Source: Portulaca oleracea
Lineage: Eukaryota; Streptophyta; Magnoliopsida; Caryophyllales; Portulacaceae
DNA: 64,000 nt
Assembly (NCBI GenBank): GCA_029582165.1
Contig: CM055892.1
Span: 4,125,347-4,189,346, forward strand
Direction of reading: 5' to 3'
Shown: positions 22,829-34,569 of the stretch, in pieces
Position numbering within the stretch: position 1 is the stretch's first letter
Layout of the letters: each line of letters begins with the position of its first letter
The notes under the pieces: generated by a model
Told to the model about the DNA's origin: nothing
Databases searched by the model: none
The model's input: the letters and a program-made list of their open reading frames with translations, nothing else
Made by a program: the position numbers and the translations under genes

Positions 22829-23884
22829 TGCCTTGGACATCCATATATGGGCCAAGAAGCTTATTTGTAATGAAGAACTTGGCTAATGAATTAGATAGAA
22901 ATATTATAATGAATTATGGAAAAACTTTGAAAGCTTTTTGCTCTCAATTTTCCCTCAAGTCTTAAATTACTTTATCCATTGTTAATGGTGGTGTGTTTAA
23001 GCCAAATCCTTTAGAGATTAGTGGTGTTTATCTTTATCTAATCTTTGTGGGTTTGTTGCTTTGGTTGGTGGATTAATCCTTTAAGCCAAAGTTAGTTATT
23101 GGTTGGTGGAGTTTTCGTTTAAGCCAAGTCCATATCCTTGCATTCTTGAAGTATTCGGCACTCTCTTTGTTGGTTCATCAAGTGTTCATCTTAAACGCAA
23201 GCATTTCCCATCATGAAACTCTCCATTTGGTATCAGAGCCTAGGTTAGTGTGCTTGAGTTTGTTATCTCCGTTTTCTACCATTTTCTTTCTCTCCATTTT
23301 CTTTCATAAAACCAGCAAAGAAAAGAGCCATCACAAAAAAAAAAAAAAAAAAATCTCGAACAATACCTTCCCAAACCTTCTTCATGACATGAATGATTCT
23401 CCCTTAGTTTGGCCCTTGATATCAATTTTTCTTAAAGGCTTAAAAGATCCAAGCATTTACATAGAAGGGGTCTTGGCTTTTGAGAAATGTATGAAGGTAT
23501 ATGACCTCTCCAATGAGCAAGGATTCACCTTTATCACCTCTTATCTTGAAAGAGATGCTACAGTGTGGCTTAAAGCTTTCCAAGAAGAAAGGATTGCACT
23601 TGGAAAGCCTAAGATCTCCACTTGGAGCCAACTCAATTACTACATGAATTGGGAGTTCTTTGGCAAGTATTTCCAAGATTATGATGAGGAAAATGAACAC
23701 CAAGAAACCCCTTGTGAAAAGGAAGGACAAGAGGTGATGGAAGAAGTCTATCTCATGGCTAGGGAAGGAGAGCTCCTTGAACTTGATGAGGTCAAAGAAG
23801 AGTCCTTACAGGAGGAGGAGCCAAGTCAAGAACTTCCACAAGAGGAGGTCATGCCTTATCAACCTAGCAAGGAAATCCTTGAAC
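22829..23884 (+). mobile_element. Array unit 8 (inverted block, truncated in gag)
   Basis: LTR 22829-23225, PBS 23228-23240, a long A tract in the leader, and gag from 23389. Gag stops at the orientation switch after codon 165 (QPSKEILE). No premature stop is seen before the junction. The open frame runs on to 23994 through antisense gag sequence, giving a chance C-terminus. Confidence 0.85.
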
Positions 23885-23955
23885 TCATGATGGACCTTAC
23901 TTTCAATCAATCTTGGTTCAAGGATTGCCTTGCTAGGTTGATAAGGCATGACCTC
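23845..23955. repeat. Inverted junction: gag palindrome with 31-bp loop
   Basis: Left arm ends ...ATCCTTGAAC at 23884 and right arm begins GTTCAAGGAT at 23916. The loop 23885-23915 is itself the next stretch of minus-strand gag. The inner 40 bp of the arms differ at about one position and the complementarity extends outward over gag, leader, PBS side and beyond. Transcripts crossing it would fold into a long hairpin. Confidence 0.85.
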
Positions 23956-25460
23956 GTCTTGTGGAAGTTCTTGAATTGGCTCCTCTGCCTTTAAGGACTC
24001 TTCTTGGATTTCATCAAGCTCAAGAAGCTCTCCTTCTCTAGCCATGAGATTGACTTCTTCCATCTCCTCTTGTTCTTCCTTTTCACAAGGGGTTTCTTGG
24101 TGTTCATTTTCCTCATCATCATCTTGGAAATACTTGCCAAAGAACTCCCAATTCATGTCGTAATTGAGTTGGCTCCAAGTGGAGATCTTAGGCTTTCCAA
24201 GTGCAATCCTTTCTTCTTGGAAAGCTTTAAGCCACACAGTAGTATCTCTTTCAAGATAAGAGGTGACAAAGGTGAATCCTTGCTCATTGGAGAGGTCATA
24301 TCCCTTCATACATTTCTCAAAAGCCAAGACCCCTTCTATGTAGATGCTTGGATCTTTTAAGCCTTTAAGAAACTTAGATATCAAGGGCAAAACTAAGGGA
24401 GAATCATTCATTTCATGAAATAGTTTTGGGAATATATTGTTCGGGATTTTTTTTTTGGTTGTGATTGCTCTTTTCTTCTTTGGTTTTGTGAGAGAAAATG
24501 GAGAGAAAGAAAATGGTAGAAGATTGAAAACGGAGATAACAAACTCAAGCACACTTTTAGTCGAGTGGTTTGTAAGACCACGGTTTTATCGTTCTTCCAC
24601 AAGGAGCTAGGGGCCTTAGCTGCAACTAGTTGACTCTAGGTTTGGTTTAGGATGATGAAAGGATGATAGAATTTAGAGTAAACACAACACAAACGCACTA
24701 TGTTCAGTCAAAAAGTTGAAACAATGGGTGTCGGAGACTTTCGGGATGCAAACGGGAATAAGGAAATGGGTTTCGCAACAAGAGAGTAACGAGAAAGGGA
24801 AATCAAATGGTAATTCCGTTAGAAAAAAATACCCACCGGGCTTCCTCATTCAAGGATAGTCCGGATTAACTTCCCCAAAATCCATCGACAGACCCGGGAA
24901 AGTTAATGGAACGAAATTTCCTAGTTAGTTTCTATTCGCTTTCGCGAACTAGAATACTAACTATCCTAATTCTTACCTTCCAACAAGCATTAGATGTATT
25001 CGGGATGCTTTCGCACCCAAATACATCCCACTTGAGGGAAGGATAGGATTAGGAAGTTGAACACTTGATGAAAGATCAACTTCCTCAAACCGATTTAAGA
25101 TGAACACTTGATGAACCAGTAAAGAGAGTGTCGAATACTTCAAGAATGCATTGATATGGACTTGGCTTAAAGGAAAACTCCACCAACCAAGAACTAACTT
25201 TGGCTTAAAGGATTAATCCACCAACCAAAGCAACAAACCCACCAAGATTAGATAAAGATAAAGACCACTAATCTCTAATGGATTTGGCTTAAACACACCA
25301 ACATTAACAATGGATAAAGTAATTTAAGACTTGAGGGAAAATTGAGAGCAAAAAGCTTACAAAGTTTTTCCATAATTCATTATAAAATTTCTATCTAATT
25401 CATTAGCCAAGTTCTTCATTACAAATAAGCTTCTTGGCCCATATATGGATGTCCAGGGCA
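23885..25460 (-). mobile_element. Array unit 9 (5' part of gag, interrupted LTR)
   Basis: Gag 23885-24411 (ATG at 24411, 5' half only), leader, then array sequence stops after CAAGCACACT (24555). A 538-bp foreign segment replaces the PBS and the 3' end of the LTR. The LTR resumes at about 25094 and ends at 25460. Confidence 0.8.
24556..25093. mobile_element. Unclassified insertion replacing the PBS/LTR junction
   Basis: Not array-derived except at its right end. It contains several hairpin-like inverted repeats, for example GATGTATT.GGG...CCC.AATACATC around 24990-25030 and AACTTCCC...GGGAAAGTT around 24870-24905. No long open frame, no recognisable TIR or target duplication. About 50 bp of array sequence is missing at the site. 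The last 35 bp repeat array words (GAACACTTGATGAA and a copy of AGATCAACTTCCTC.AACCGATTT found at 25792-25816), as in templated end joining. Confidence 0.6.
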
Positions 25461-27766
25461 CCCCTTTGGCTGCCATACATGACTCTAATAAGGAAAAATA
25501 TGAATACAAAGACAACTTGCTAGAGATGGAAAGATTACACTACAAAGTGACAAATTAGCTTGATGTACTCCAAACTTTACACCTCAATGAGCCTCTTTCC
25601 CAATTTATCCAAATGAAATAAAGCAAGAATCCATGGCATGACACCTCACATGGGTGGCTCAACAAGGTAGCCAGTGGGTAAAACACCATGATTGCATACA
25701 ATGTCAAGAACCGGTCAAAAGCATTATTTCCAAATCCTGTCTGGTTTATAGAATTCCACGAAGGTGCTAAGGCTGGAACTTTACCAGCAGAAAGATCAAC
25801 TTCCTCGAACCGATTTAGGCTCAAGAATCATCCAAAAAGCTTTTGTATTGATCAAGTTATGTCCTTGCGAAGTTGGTGCTGCCCAGTTGTGCGTCCAACC
25901 TGCACATCTAAGAAGAAACGCCAAAATGAACCCCTTAATGATCTTATTTGGTCTTCTAACCATCTCCGTTAGAAAGATAACACCTCAAAATGGTAGGATC
26001 ACTTGTGCTAAGTAGAGAGAGCGCACTTGAGGATCATATTGGAAATCAGCCCAACATTACACTAAAAATCGGAATGTTATCTATCCCAAATTGCAATAAA
26101 AAACTCTTGATCTTTTCCAAGCCCCTAATGAACTTAACCCCTAGAACTCTTCAATTTCCCAATAGAAGGCCTTAAGGACAGACCAAATAAGGACCAATTG
26201 TATTCCTCCAAGGTCTGGGATCTACCTTGAAATGAACACCGCTCCCGATGGTGACTAAAATGATGCTCCAAGGACCCGGATCTACCTTGAAATGGACCCC
26301 ACAACCAAGTTTTAATTGTTGAGAGGGGAGAAAGGCTTCAAGCAAGGTGGCTACCATGGGTGCATCTAAATCGACCCAATCCCAATATGGTGCAGACTCC
26401 CCTTCTTGAAGAAGAGTTCTCCTCAACTCTTGGGGATAAAAATAGAGGCATCGTCCATGAGTTTCTAATCCAACGTAGGAGCTTCCCAAAAGTCCACGCA
26501 CGGCCACACTGAGAACTCCTCCTTTCTTGAATGAATAACGATTCTTGAAGGGGGCTGGGGTTTTCTCTTCTTCATAGTAGCTTCCTCTTTCAATCCTAGC
26601 ATTCATTATCTTGTTGAACTCAACAAGATATTCATCACAAGAAAGATGAAAGTGGAGGTAATCATGATGGACCTTACTTTAAATCAATCTTGGTTCAAGG
26701 ATTGCCTTCCTAGGTTGATAAGGCATGACCTCCTCTTGTGGAAGTTCTTGAATTGGCTCCTCCTCATTTAAGGACTCTTCTTGGACCTCATCAAGCTCAA
26801 GGAGCTCTCCTTCCCTAACCATGAGATGGACTTCTTCCATCACCTCTTGTTCTCCCTTTTCACAACGGGTTTCTTAGTGTTCATTTTCCTCATCATCATC
26901 TTGGAAATACTTGCCAAAGAACTCCCAATTCATGTAGTAATTGAGTTGGCTCCAAGTGGAGATCTTAGGCTTCCCAAGTGCAATCCTTTCTTCTTGGAAA
27001 GCTTTAAGACACACAGTAGTATATCTTTCAAGATAAGAGCTTACAAAGATTAATCCTAGCTCATTGGAGAGGTCATATCCCTTCATACATTTCTCAAAAG
27101 CCAAGACCCCTTCTATGTAGATGCTTGGATCTTTTAATCCTTTAAGAAAATTAGATATCAAGGGCCAAGCTAAGGGAGAATCATTCATTTCATGAAGAAG
27201 GTTTGGGAAGATATTGTTCGAGATATATATATATATATATATATTTTTTGGTTGTGATGGCTCTTTTCTTCGCTGGTTTTGTTAGAGAAAATAGAGAGAA
27301 AGAAAATGGTAGAAGATTGAAAACGGAGATAACAAACTCAAGCACACTAACCTAGGCTCTGATACCAAATGGAGAGTTTCGTGATGGGCAATGCTTGAGT
27401 TTAAGATGAACACTTGATAGACCAGTAAAGAGAGTGCCGACTACGTCAAGAATGCAAGGATATGGACTTGGCTGAAAGGAAAACTCCACCAACCAAGAAC
27501 TAACTTTGGCTTAAAGGATTCATCCACCAACCAAAGCAACAAACCCACCAAGACCAGATAAAGATAAACACCACTAATCTCTAAAGGATTTGGCTTAAAC
27601 ACACCACAATTAACAATGGATAAAGTAATTAAAGACTTGAGGGAAAATTGAGAGCAAAAAGCTTAGAAAGTTTTTCCATAATTCATTATCAAATTTCTAT
27701 CTAATTCATTAGCCAAGTTCTTCATTACAAATAAGCTTCTTGACCCATATATGGATGACCAAGGCA
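25461..27766 (-). mobile_element. Array unit 10
   Basis: Gag 26172-27188, PBS 27355-27367, LTR 27370-27766. Gag has the full 1017 nt but at least two nonsense changes: TAA where NEHQE normally continues (just below 26877) and TAA in the IESK region (near 26680). An (AT)n tract at about 27222-27243 lies in the leader. First unit with the ACTTGAGGATC (AGG insertion) variant in the 3' non-coding part. Confidence 0.85.
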
Positions 27767-29654
27767 CCCCTTTGGCTGCCATACATGACTCTAATAAGGA
27801 AAAATATGAATACAAAGACAACTTGCTAGAGATGGAAAGATTACACTACAAAGTGACACATTAGCTTGATGTACTCCACACTTTACACCTCAATGAGCCT
27901 CTTTCCCAATTTATCCCAATGAAATAAAGCAAGAATCCATGGCATGACACCTCACAAGGGTAGCTCAACAAGGTAGCAAGTGGGTAAAACACCATGATTG
28001 CATACATTGTCAAGAATCGGTCAAAAGCATTATTTCCAAATCCTGTCTGGTAAATATGGATCCATGACGGTGCTAAGGCTGGAACTTTACCAGCAGAAAG
28101 ATAAATTATCTTGAGCCAATTTAGGCTCAAGAATCATCCAAAAAGCTTTCGTATTGATCAAGTTATGTCTTTGCGAAGTTGGTGCTACACAGTTGTACGT
28201 CCAACCTGCACATCTAAGAAGAAACGCTAAAATTAACCCCTTAATGATCTTATTTGGTCTTCTAACAATCTCCGTTAGAAAGATAACACCTCAAAATGGT
28301 AGGATCACTTGTGCTAAATAGAGATAGCGCACTTGAGGATCATATTGGAAATCAGCCCAACATTACACTAAAAATCATAATGTTATCTAATCCCAAATTG
28401 CAATAAAAAACTCTTGATCTTTTCCAAGCTCCTAATGAACTTAACCCCTAGAACTCTTCAATTTCCCAATAGAAGGCCTTAAGGACAGACCAAATAAGGA
28501 CCAATTGCATTCCTCTATGGTCTGGGATCTACCTTGAAATGAACACCGCTCCCGATGGTGACTAAAATGATGCTCCAAGGACCCGGATCTACCTTGAAAT
28601 GGACCCCACAACCAAGTTTTAATTGTTGAGAGGGGAGAAAGGCTTCAAGCAAGGTGGCAACCATGGGTACATCTAAATCGACCCAATCCCAATACGGTGC
28701 AGACTCCCCTTCTTGAAGAAGAATTGCCCTCAACTCTTGGGGATAAAATAGGGGCATCGTCCATGAGTTTCTAATCCAACGTAGGAGCTTCCCAAAAGTC
28801 CACGCACGGCCACACTGAGAACTCCTCCTTTCTTGAATGAATAGCGATTCTTGAAGGGAACTGGGGTTTTCTCTTCTTCATAGTAGGTTCCTCTTTCAAT
28901 CCTAGCATTCATTATCTTGTTGAACTCAACAAGATATTCATCACAAGAAAGATGAAAGTGGAGGTAATCATGATGGTCCTTACTTTAAATCAATCTTGGT
29001 TCAAGGATTGCCTTCCTAGGTTGATAAGGCATGACCTCCTCTTGTGGAAGTTCTTGAATTGACTCCTCCTCATTTAAGGACTCTTCTTGGACCTCATCAA
29101 GCTCAAGGAGCTCTCTTTCCCTAACCATGAGATGGACTTCTTCCATCACCTCTTGTTCTTCCTTTTCACAACGGGTTTCTTAGTGTTCATTTTCCTCATC
29201 ATCATCTTGGAAATACTTGCCAAAGAACTCCCAATTCATGTAGTAATTGAGTTGGCTCCAAGTGGAGATCTTAGGCTTCCCAAGTGCAATCCTTTCTTCT
29301 TGGAAAGCTTTAAGACACACAGTAGTATATCTTTCAAGATAAGAGCTTACAAAGATTAATCCTAGCTCATTGGAGAGGTCATATCCCTTCATACATTTCT
29401 CAAAAGCCAAGACCCCTTCTATGTAGATGCTTGGATCTTTTAATCCTTTAAGAAAATTAGATATTAAGGGCCAAGATAAGGGAGAATCATTCATTTCATG
29501 AAGAAGGTTTAGGAAGATATTGTTCAAGATATATATATATATATTTTTTGGTTGTGATGGCTCTTTTCTTCGCTGGTTTTGTGAGAGAAAATGGAGAGAA
29601 AGAAAATGGTAGAAGATTGAAAACGGAGATAACAAACTCAAGCACACTAACCTA

Positions 29655-29667
29655 GGCTCTGATACCA
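29655..29667 (-). other. Representative array PBS
   Basis: On the element's strand TGGTATCAGAGCC, matching the 3' end of plant initiator Met-tRNA, two bases downstream of the LTR. The same site occurs at 8602, 10740, 13017 (variant), 15311 (variant), 16391, 18668, 20949, 23228, 27355, 31859, 34158, 36437 (variant), 38724 (variant), 41024, 43319 (variant), 45613 (variant), 47802, 50098, 52395, 54688, 56966 and 60898. Confidence 0.9.
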
Positions 29668-29669
29668 AA

Positions 29670-30066
29670 TGGAGAGTTTCGTGATGGGCAATGCTTGAGT
29701 TTAAGATGAACACTTGATCGACCAGTAAAGAGAGTGCCGACTTCGTCAAGAATGCAAGGATATGGACTTGGCTGAAAGGAAAACTCCACCAACCAAGAAC
29801 TAACTTTGGCTTAAAGGATTCATCCACCAACCAAAGCAACAAACCCACCAAGACCAGATAAAGATAAACACCACTAATCTCTAAAGGATTTGGCTTAAAC
29901 ACACCACCATTAACAATGGATAAAGTAATTAAAGACTTAAGGGAAAATTGAGAGCAAAAAGCTTACAAAGTTTTTCCATAATTCATTATAAAATTTCTAT
30001 CTAATTCATTAGCCAAGTTCTTCATTACAAATAAGCTTCTTGACCCATATATGGATGTCCAAGGCA
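29670..30066 (-). repeat. Representative array LTR (397 bp)
   Basis: On the element's strand it starts TGCCTTGGACATCC directly after the PPT and ends CTCTCCA two bases before the PBS, giving TG...CA ends. It includes a CATATATGG word near its start and two direct copies of TTGGTTGGTGGA...CCTTTAAGCCAA about 40 bp apart (plus-strand text near 29765-29835), a repeat layout often seen in LTR promoter regions. Nearly all other LTRs in the array have 396-398 bp. Confidence 0.85.
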
Positions 30067-30080
30067 CCCCTTTGGCTGCC
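30067..30080 (-). other. Representative array polypurine tract
   Basis: On the element's strand GGCAGCCAAAGGGG immediately precedes the TG of the LTR, the expected place of the plus-strand primer. It is conserved in almost every unit. Confidence 0.75.
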
Positions 30081-32270
30081 ATACATGACTCTAATAAGGA
30101 AAAATATGAATACAAAGACAACTTGCTAGAGATGGAAAGATTACACTACAAAGTGACACATTAGCTTGATGTACTCCACACTTTACACCTCAATGAGCCT
30201 CTTTCCCAATTTATCCCAATGAAATAAAGAAAGAATCCATGGCATGACACTTCACAAGGGTAGCTCAACAAGGTAGCAAGTGGGTAAAACACCATGATTG
30301 CATACATTGTCAAGAATCGGTCAAAAGCATTATTTCCAAATCCTGTCTGGTAAATATGGATCCATGACGGTGCTAAGGCTGGAACTTTACCAGCAGAAAG
30401 ATAAATTATCTTGTGCCAATTTAGGCTCAAGAATCATCCAAAAAGCTTTTGTATTGATCAAGTTATGTCTTTGCGAAGTTGGTGCTGCACAGTTGTGCGT
30501 CCAACCTGCACATCTAAGAAGAAACGCCAAAATGAACCCCTTAATGATCTTATTTGGTTTTTAACTATCTCCGTTAGAAAGATAACACCTCAAAATGGTA
30601 GGATCACTTGTGCTAAATAGAGAGAGCGCACTTGAGGATCATATTGGAAATCAGCCCAACATTACACTAAAAATCATAATGTTATCTAATCCCAAATTGC
30701 AATAAAAAACTCTTGATCTTTTCCAAGCTCCTAATGAACTTATCCCCTAGAACTCTTCAAGTTCCCAATAGAAGCCCTTAAGGACAGACCAAATAAGGAC
30801 CAATTGCATTCCTCTTAGGTCCGGGATCTACCTTGAAATGAACACCGCTCCCCGATGGTGACTAAAATGATTCTCCAAGGACCCGGATCCACCTTGAAAT
30901 ATACCCCATAACCAAGTTTTAATTGTTGAGAGGGGAGGGAGGCATACAGCAAGATGGCAACCATGGGTGCATCTAAATCGACCCAACCCCAATACGGTGC
31001 AGACTCTCCTTCTTGAAGAAGAGTTGCCCTCAACTCTTGGGGGTAAAAATCAAGGCATCCTCCATGAGTTTGTAATCCAACGTAGGAGCTTTCCAAAAGC
31101 CCATGCATGGCCACACTGAAAACTCCTCCTTTCTTGAATGAGTAGCGATTCTTGAAGGGGGCTGGGGTTATCTCTTGTTCATAGTTGCTTCCTCTTTAAA
31201 ACCTAGCATTCATTATCTTGTTGAACTCAACAAGATATTCATCACAACAAAGATGAAAGTTGAGGTTCTTGAATTAACTCCTCCTCCTTTAAGGGCACTT
31301 CTTATACCTCATCAAGCTCAAGGAGCTCTCCTTCCCTCGCCATGAGATGGACTTCTTCCATCACCTCTTGTTCTTCCTTTTCAAAAGGGGTTTCTTGGTG
31401 TTCATTTTCCTCTTCATTATCTTGGAAATACTTGCCAAAGAACTCCCAATTCATGTAGTAATTGAGTTGGCTCCAAATGGAGATCTTAAGCTTTCTAAGT
31501 GCAATCCTTTCTTCTTGGAAAGCTTTAAGCCACACAGTAATATCTCTTTCAAGATAAGAGGTGACAAAGGTCAATCCTTGATCATTAGAGAGGTCATATC
31601 CCTTCATACATTTCTCAAAAGCGAAGACCCTTTCTATGAAGATTCTTGGATCTTTTAAGCCTTTAAGAAACTTAGATATCAAGGCCCAAACTAAGGGAGG
31701 ATCATTCATTTCATGAAGAAGGTTTGGGAAGATATTGTTCGAGATTTTGTTTTTGTTGTGATGGCTCTTTTCTTCGCTTATTTTGTGAGAGAAAATGGAG
31801 AGAAAGAAAATGGTAGAAGATTGAAAACAGAGATAACAAACTCAAGCAAACTAACCTAGGCTCTGATACCAAATGGAGAGTTTCGTGATGGGCAATGCTT
31901 GAGTTTAAGATGAACACTTGATGAACAAGTAAAGAGAGTGCCGAATACTTCAAGAATGCAAGGATATGGACTTGGCTTAAAGGAAAACTCCACCAACCAA
32001 GAACTAACTTTGGCTTAAAGGATTCATCCACCAACCAAAGCAACAAACCCACCAAGACTAGATAAAGATAAACACCTGTAATCTCTAAAGGATTTTGCTT
32101 AAACACACCACCATTAACAATGGATAAAAAAATTTAAGACTTGAGGGAAAATTGAGAGCAAAAAGCTTACAAAGTTTTTCCATAATTCATTATCTAATTT
32201 CTATATAATTCATTAGTTAACTTCTTCAATACAAATAAGCTTCTTGGCCCATATATGGATGTCCAAGGCA
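30067..32270 (-). mobile_element. Array unit 12
   Basis: Gag 30778-31709 lacks about 85 nt near 31265 (the HHDYLNF/PSKAILE region). PBS 31859-31871, LTR 31874-32270. It carries two of the four lesions later fixed in units 13-24 (TAA from the TTTAAAACC variant near 31195 and the extra C in GCTCCCCGATGG near 30848), but not the other two. Confidence 0.85.
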
Positions 32271-34569
32271 CCCCTTTGGCTGCCATAGATGACTCTTATA
32301 AGGACACATATGAATACAAAGACAACTTGCTAGAGATGGAAAGATTACACTACAAAGTGACTCATTAGCTTGATGTACTCCACACTTTACACCTCAATGA
32401 GCCTCTTTCCCAATTTATCCCAATGAAATAAAGCAAGAATCCATGGCATGACACCTCACATGGGTTGCTCAACAAGGTAGCAAGTGGGAAAACACCATGA
32501 TTGCATACATTGTCAAGAAACGGTCAAAAGCATTATTTTCAAATCCTGTCCCGTAAATAGGGATCCACGATGGTGCTATAGCTCAAACTTTACCAGCAGA
32601 AAGATAAATTATCTTGAGCCAATTTAGGCTGAAGAATGATCCAAAAAGCTTTCGTATTGATCAAGTTATGTCCTTGCGAAGTTGGTGCTCCCCAGTTGTG
32701 CGTCCAACCTGCACATCTAAGAAGAAACGCCAAACTGAACCCCTTAATGATCTTATTTGGTCTTTTAACCATCTCCGTTGGAAAGATAACACCTCAAAAT
32801 GGTAGGATCACTTGTGTTAAACAGAGAGAGCGCACTTGAGGATCATATTGGAAATCAGCCCGACATTACACTAAAAATCATAATGTTATCTAATCCCAAA
32901 TTGCAATAAAAAACTTTTGATGTTTTCCAAGCTCCTAATGAACTTAACCCCTAGAACTCTTCAATTTCCCAATAGAAGGCCTTAAGGACAGACCAAATAA
33001 GGACCAATTGCATTCCTCCAAGGTTCGGGATCTACCTTGAAATGAACACCGCTCCCCGATGGTGACTAAAATGATACTCCAAGGACCCGGATCCACCTTG
33101 AAATGGACCCCACAACCAAGTTTTAATTGTTGAGAGGGGAGGGAGGCTTCAAGAAGATGGCAACCATGGGTGCATCTAAATCGACCCAACACGAATACGT
33201 TGCAGACTCTCCTTCTTGAAGAAGAGTTGCCCTCAACTCTTTGGGGTAAAAATCAAGGCATCTTCCATGAGTTTGTAATCCAACGTAGGAGTTTCCCCAA
33301 AAGCCCATGCATGGCCACACTGAGAACTCCTCGTTTCTTGAATGAGTAGCGATTCTTGAAGGGGGCCGAGGTTATCTCTTCTTCATAGTTGCTTCCTCTT
33401 TAAAACCTCGCATTCATTATCTTGTTGAACTAAACAAGATATTCATCTCAAGAAAGATGAAAGGTTAGGTAATCCTGATGGACCTTACTTTCAATCAATC
33501 TTGGTTCAAGGATTGCCTTGCTAGGTTGATAAGGCATGACCTCCTCTTTTGGAAGTTCCTGAGTTGGCTCCTCCTCCTTTAAGGGCACTTCTTGCACCTC
33601 ATCAAGCTTAAGAAGCTCTTCTTCCCTCGCCATGAGATGGACTTCTTCCATCACCTCTTGTTCTTCCTTTTCACAAGGGGTTTCTTTGTTTTCATTTTCC
33701 TCATCATCATCTTGGAAATACTTGCCAAAGAACTCTCAATTCATGTAGTAATTGAGTTGGCTCCAAATGGAGATCTTTGGCTTTCCAAGTGCAATCCTTT
33801 CTTCTTGGAAATCTTTAATCCACACAGTAGTATCTCTTTCAAGATAAGAGGTGACAAAGGACAATCCTTGCTCATTAGAGAGGTCATATCCCTTCATACA
33901 TTTCTCAAAAGCGAAGACCCCTTCAATATAGATGCTTGGATATTTTAAGCCTTTATGAAACTTAGATATAAAGGGCCAAACTAAGGGAGGATCATTCATT
34001 TCATGAAGAAGGTTTGGGAAGATATTGTTCGGGTTTTTTTTTTTTTTTTTGTTGTTATGATGGCTCTTTTCTTCGCTGGTTTTGTGAGGGAAAATGGAGA
34101 GAAAAAAAATGGTAGAAGATTGAAAACGGAGATAACAAACTCAAGCACACTAACCTAGGCTCTGATACCAAAAGGAGAGTTTCGTGATGGGGAATGCTTG
34201 AGTTTAAGATGAACACTTGATGAACCAGTATAGAGAGTGCCGAATACTTCAAGAATACAAGGATATGGACTTGGCTGAAAGGAAAACTCCACCAACCAAG
34301 AACTAACTTTGGCTTAAAGGATTCATCCACCAACCAAAGCAACAAACCCACCAAGACCAGATAAAGATAAAGACCACTAATCTCTAAAGGATTTGGCTTA
34401 AACACACCACCATTAACAATGGATAAAGTAATTTAAGACTTGAGGGAAAATTGAGAGCAAAAAGCTTACAAAGTTTTTCCATAATTCATTATCAAATTTC
34501 TATCTAATTCATTAGCCAAGTTCTTCATTACAAATAAGCTTCTTGGCCCATATATGGATGTCCAAGGCA
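32271..34569 (-). mobile_element. Array unit 13
   Basis: Gag 32982-33999 with all four shared lesions: TGA at 33448-33450, TAA near 33400, -1 at CTTCAAGAAGATGG near 33150, +1 at GCTCCCCGATGG near 33052. PBS 34158-34170, LTR 34173-34569 with the first base of the end altered. Confidence 0.85.

Larger units (their letters stand above)
27767..30066 (-). mobile_element. Array unit 11 (reference unit for LTR, PBS and PPT)
   Basis: Gag 28479-29494 (1016 nt; one base lost in the A run near 28745), PBS 29655-29667, LTR 29670-30066. It shares with unit 10 the AT tract in the leader, the same stop after NEH and the AAATAGRGGCATCGTCC variant, so units 10 and 11 are recent duplicates. Confidence 0.87.

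Noticed and set aside
33592..33948. A recurrent open frame of about 103-118 codons antisense to gag, hydrophobic and present in nearly every unit (for example 8038-8394, 33592-33948, 51831-52187).
   Set aside because: It mirrors the acidic, Glu/Lys-rich sense gag codons (GAA/GAG/AAG read backwards as Phe, Leu, Ile codons). Much of the longer version has no ATG start, and no family motif is visible. It is a shadow frame, although its persistence in units with dead gag could be tested with ribosome profiling.
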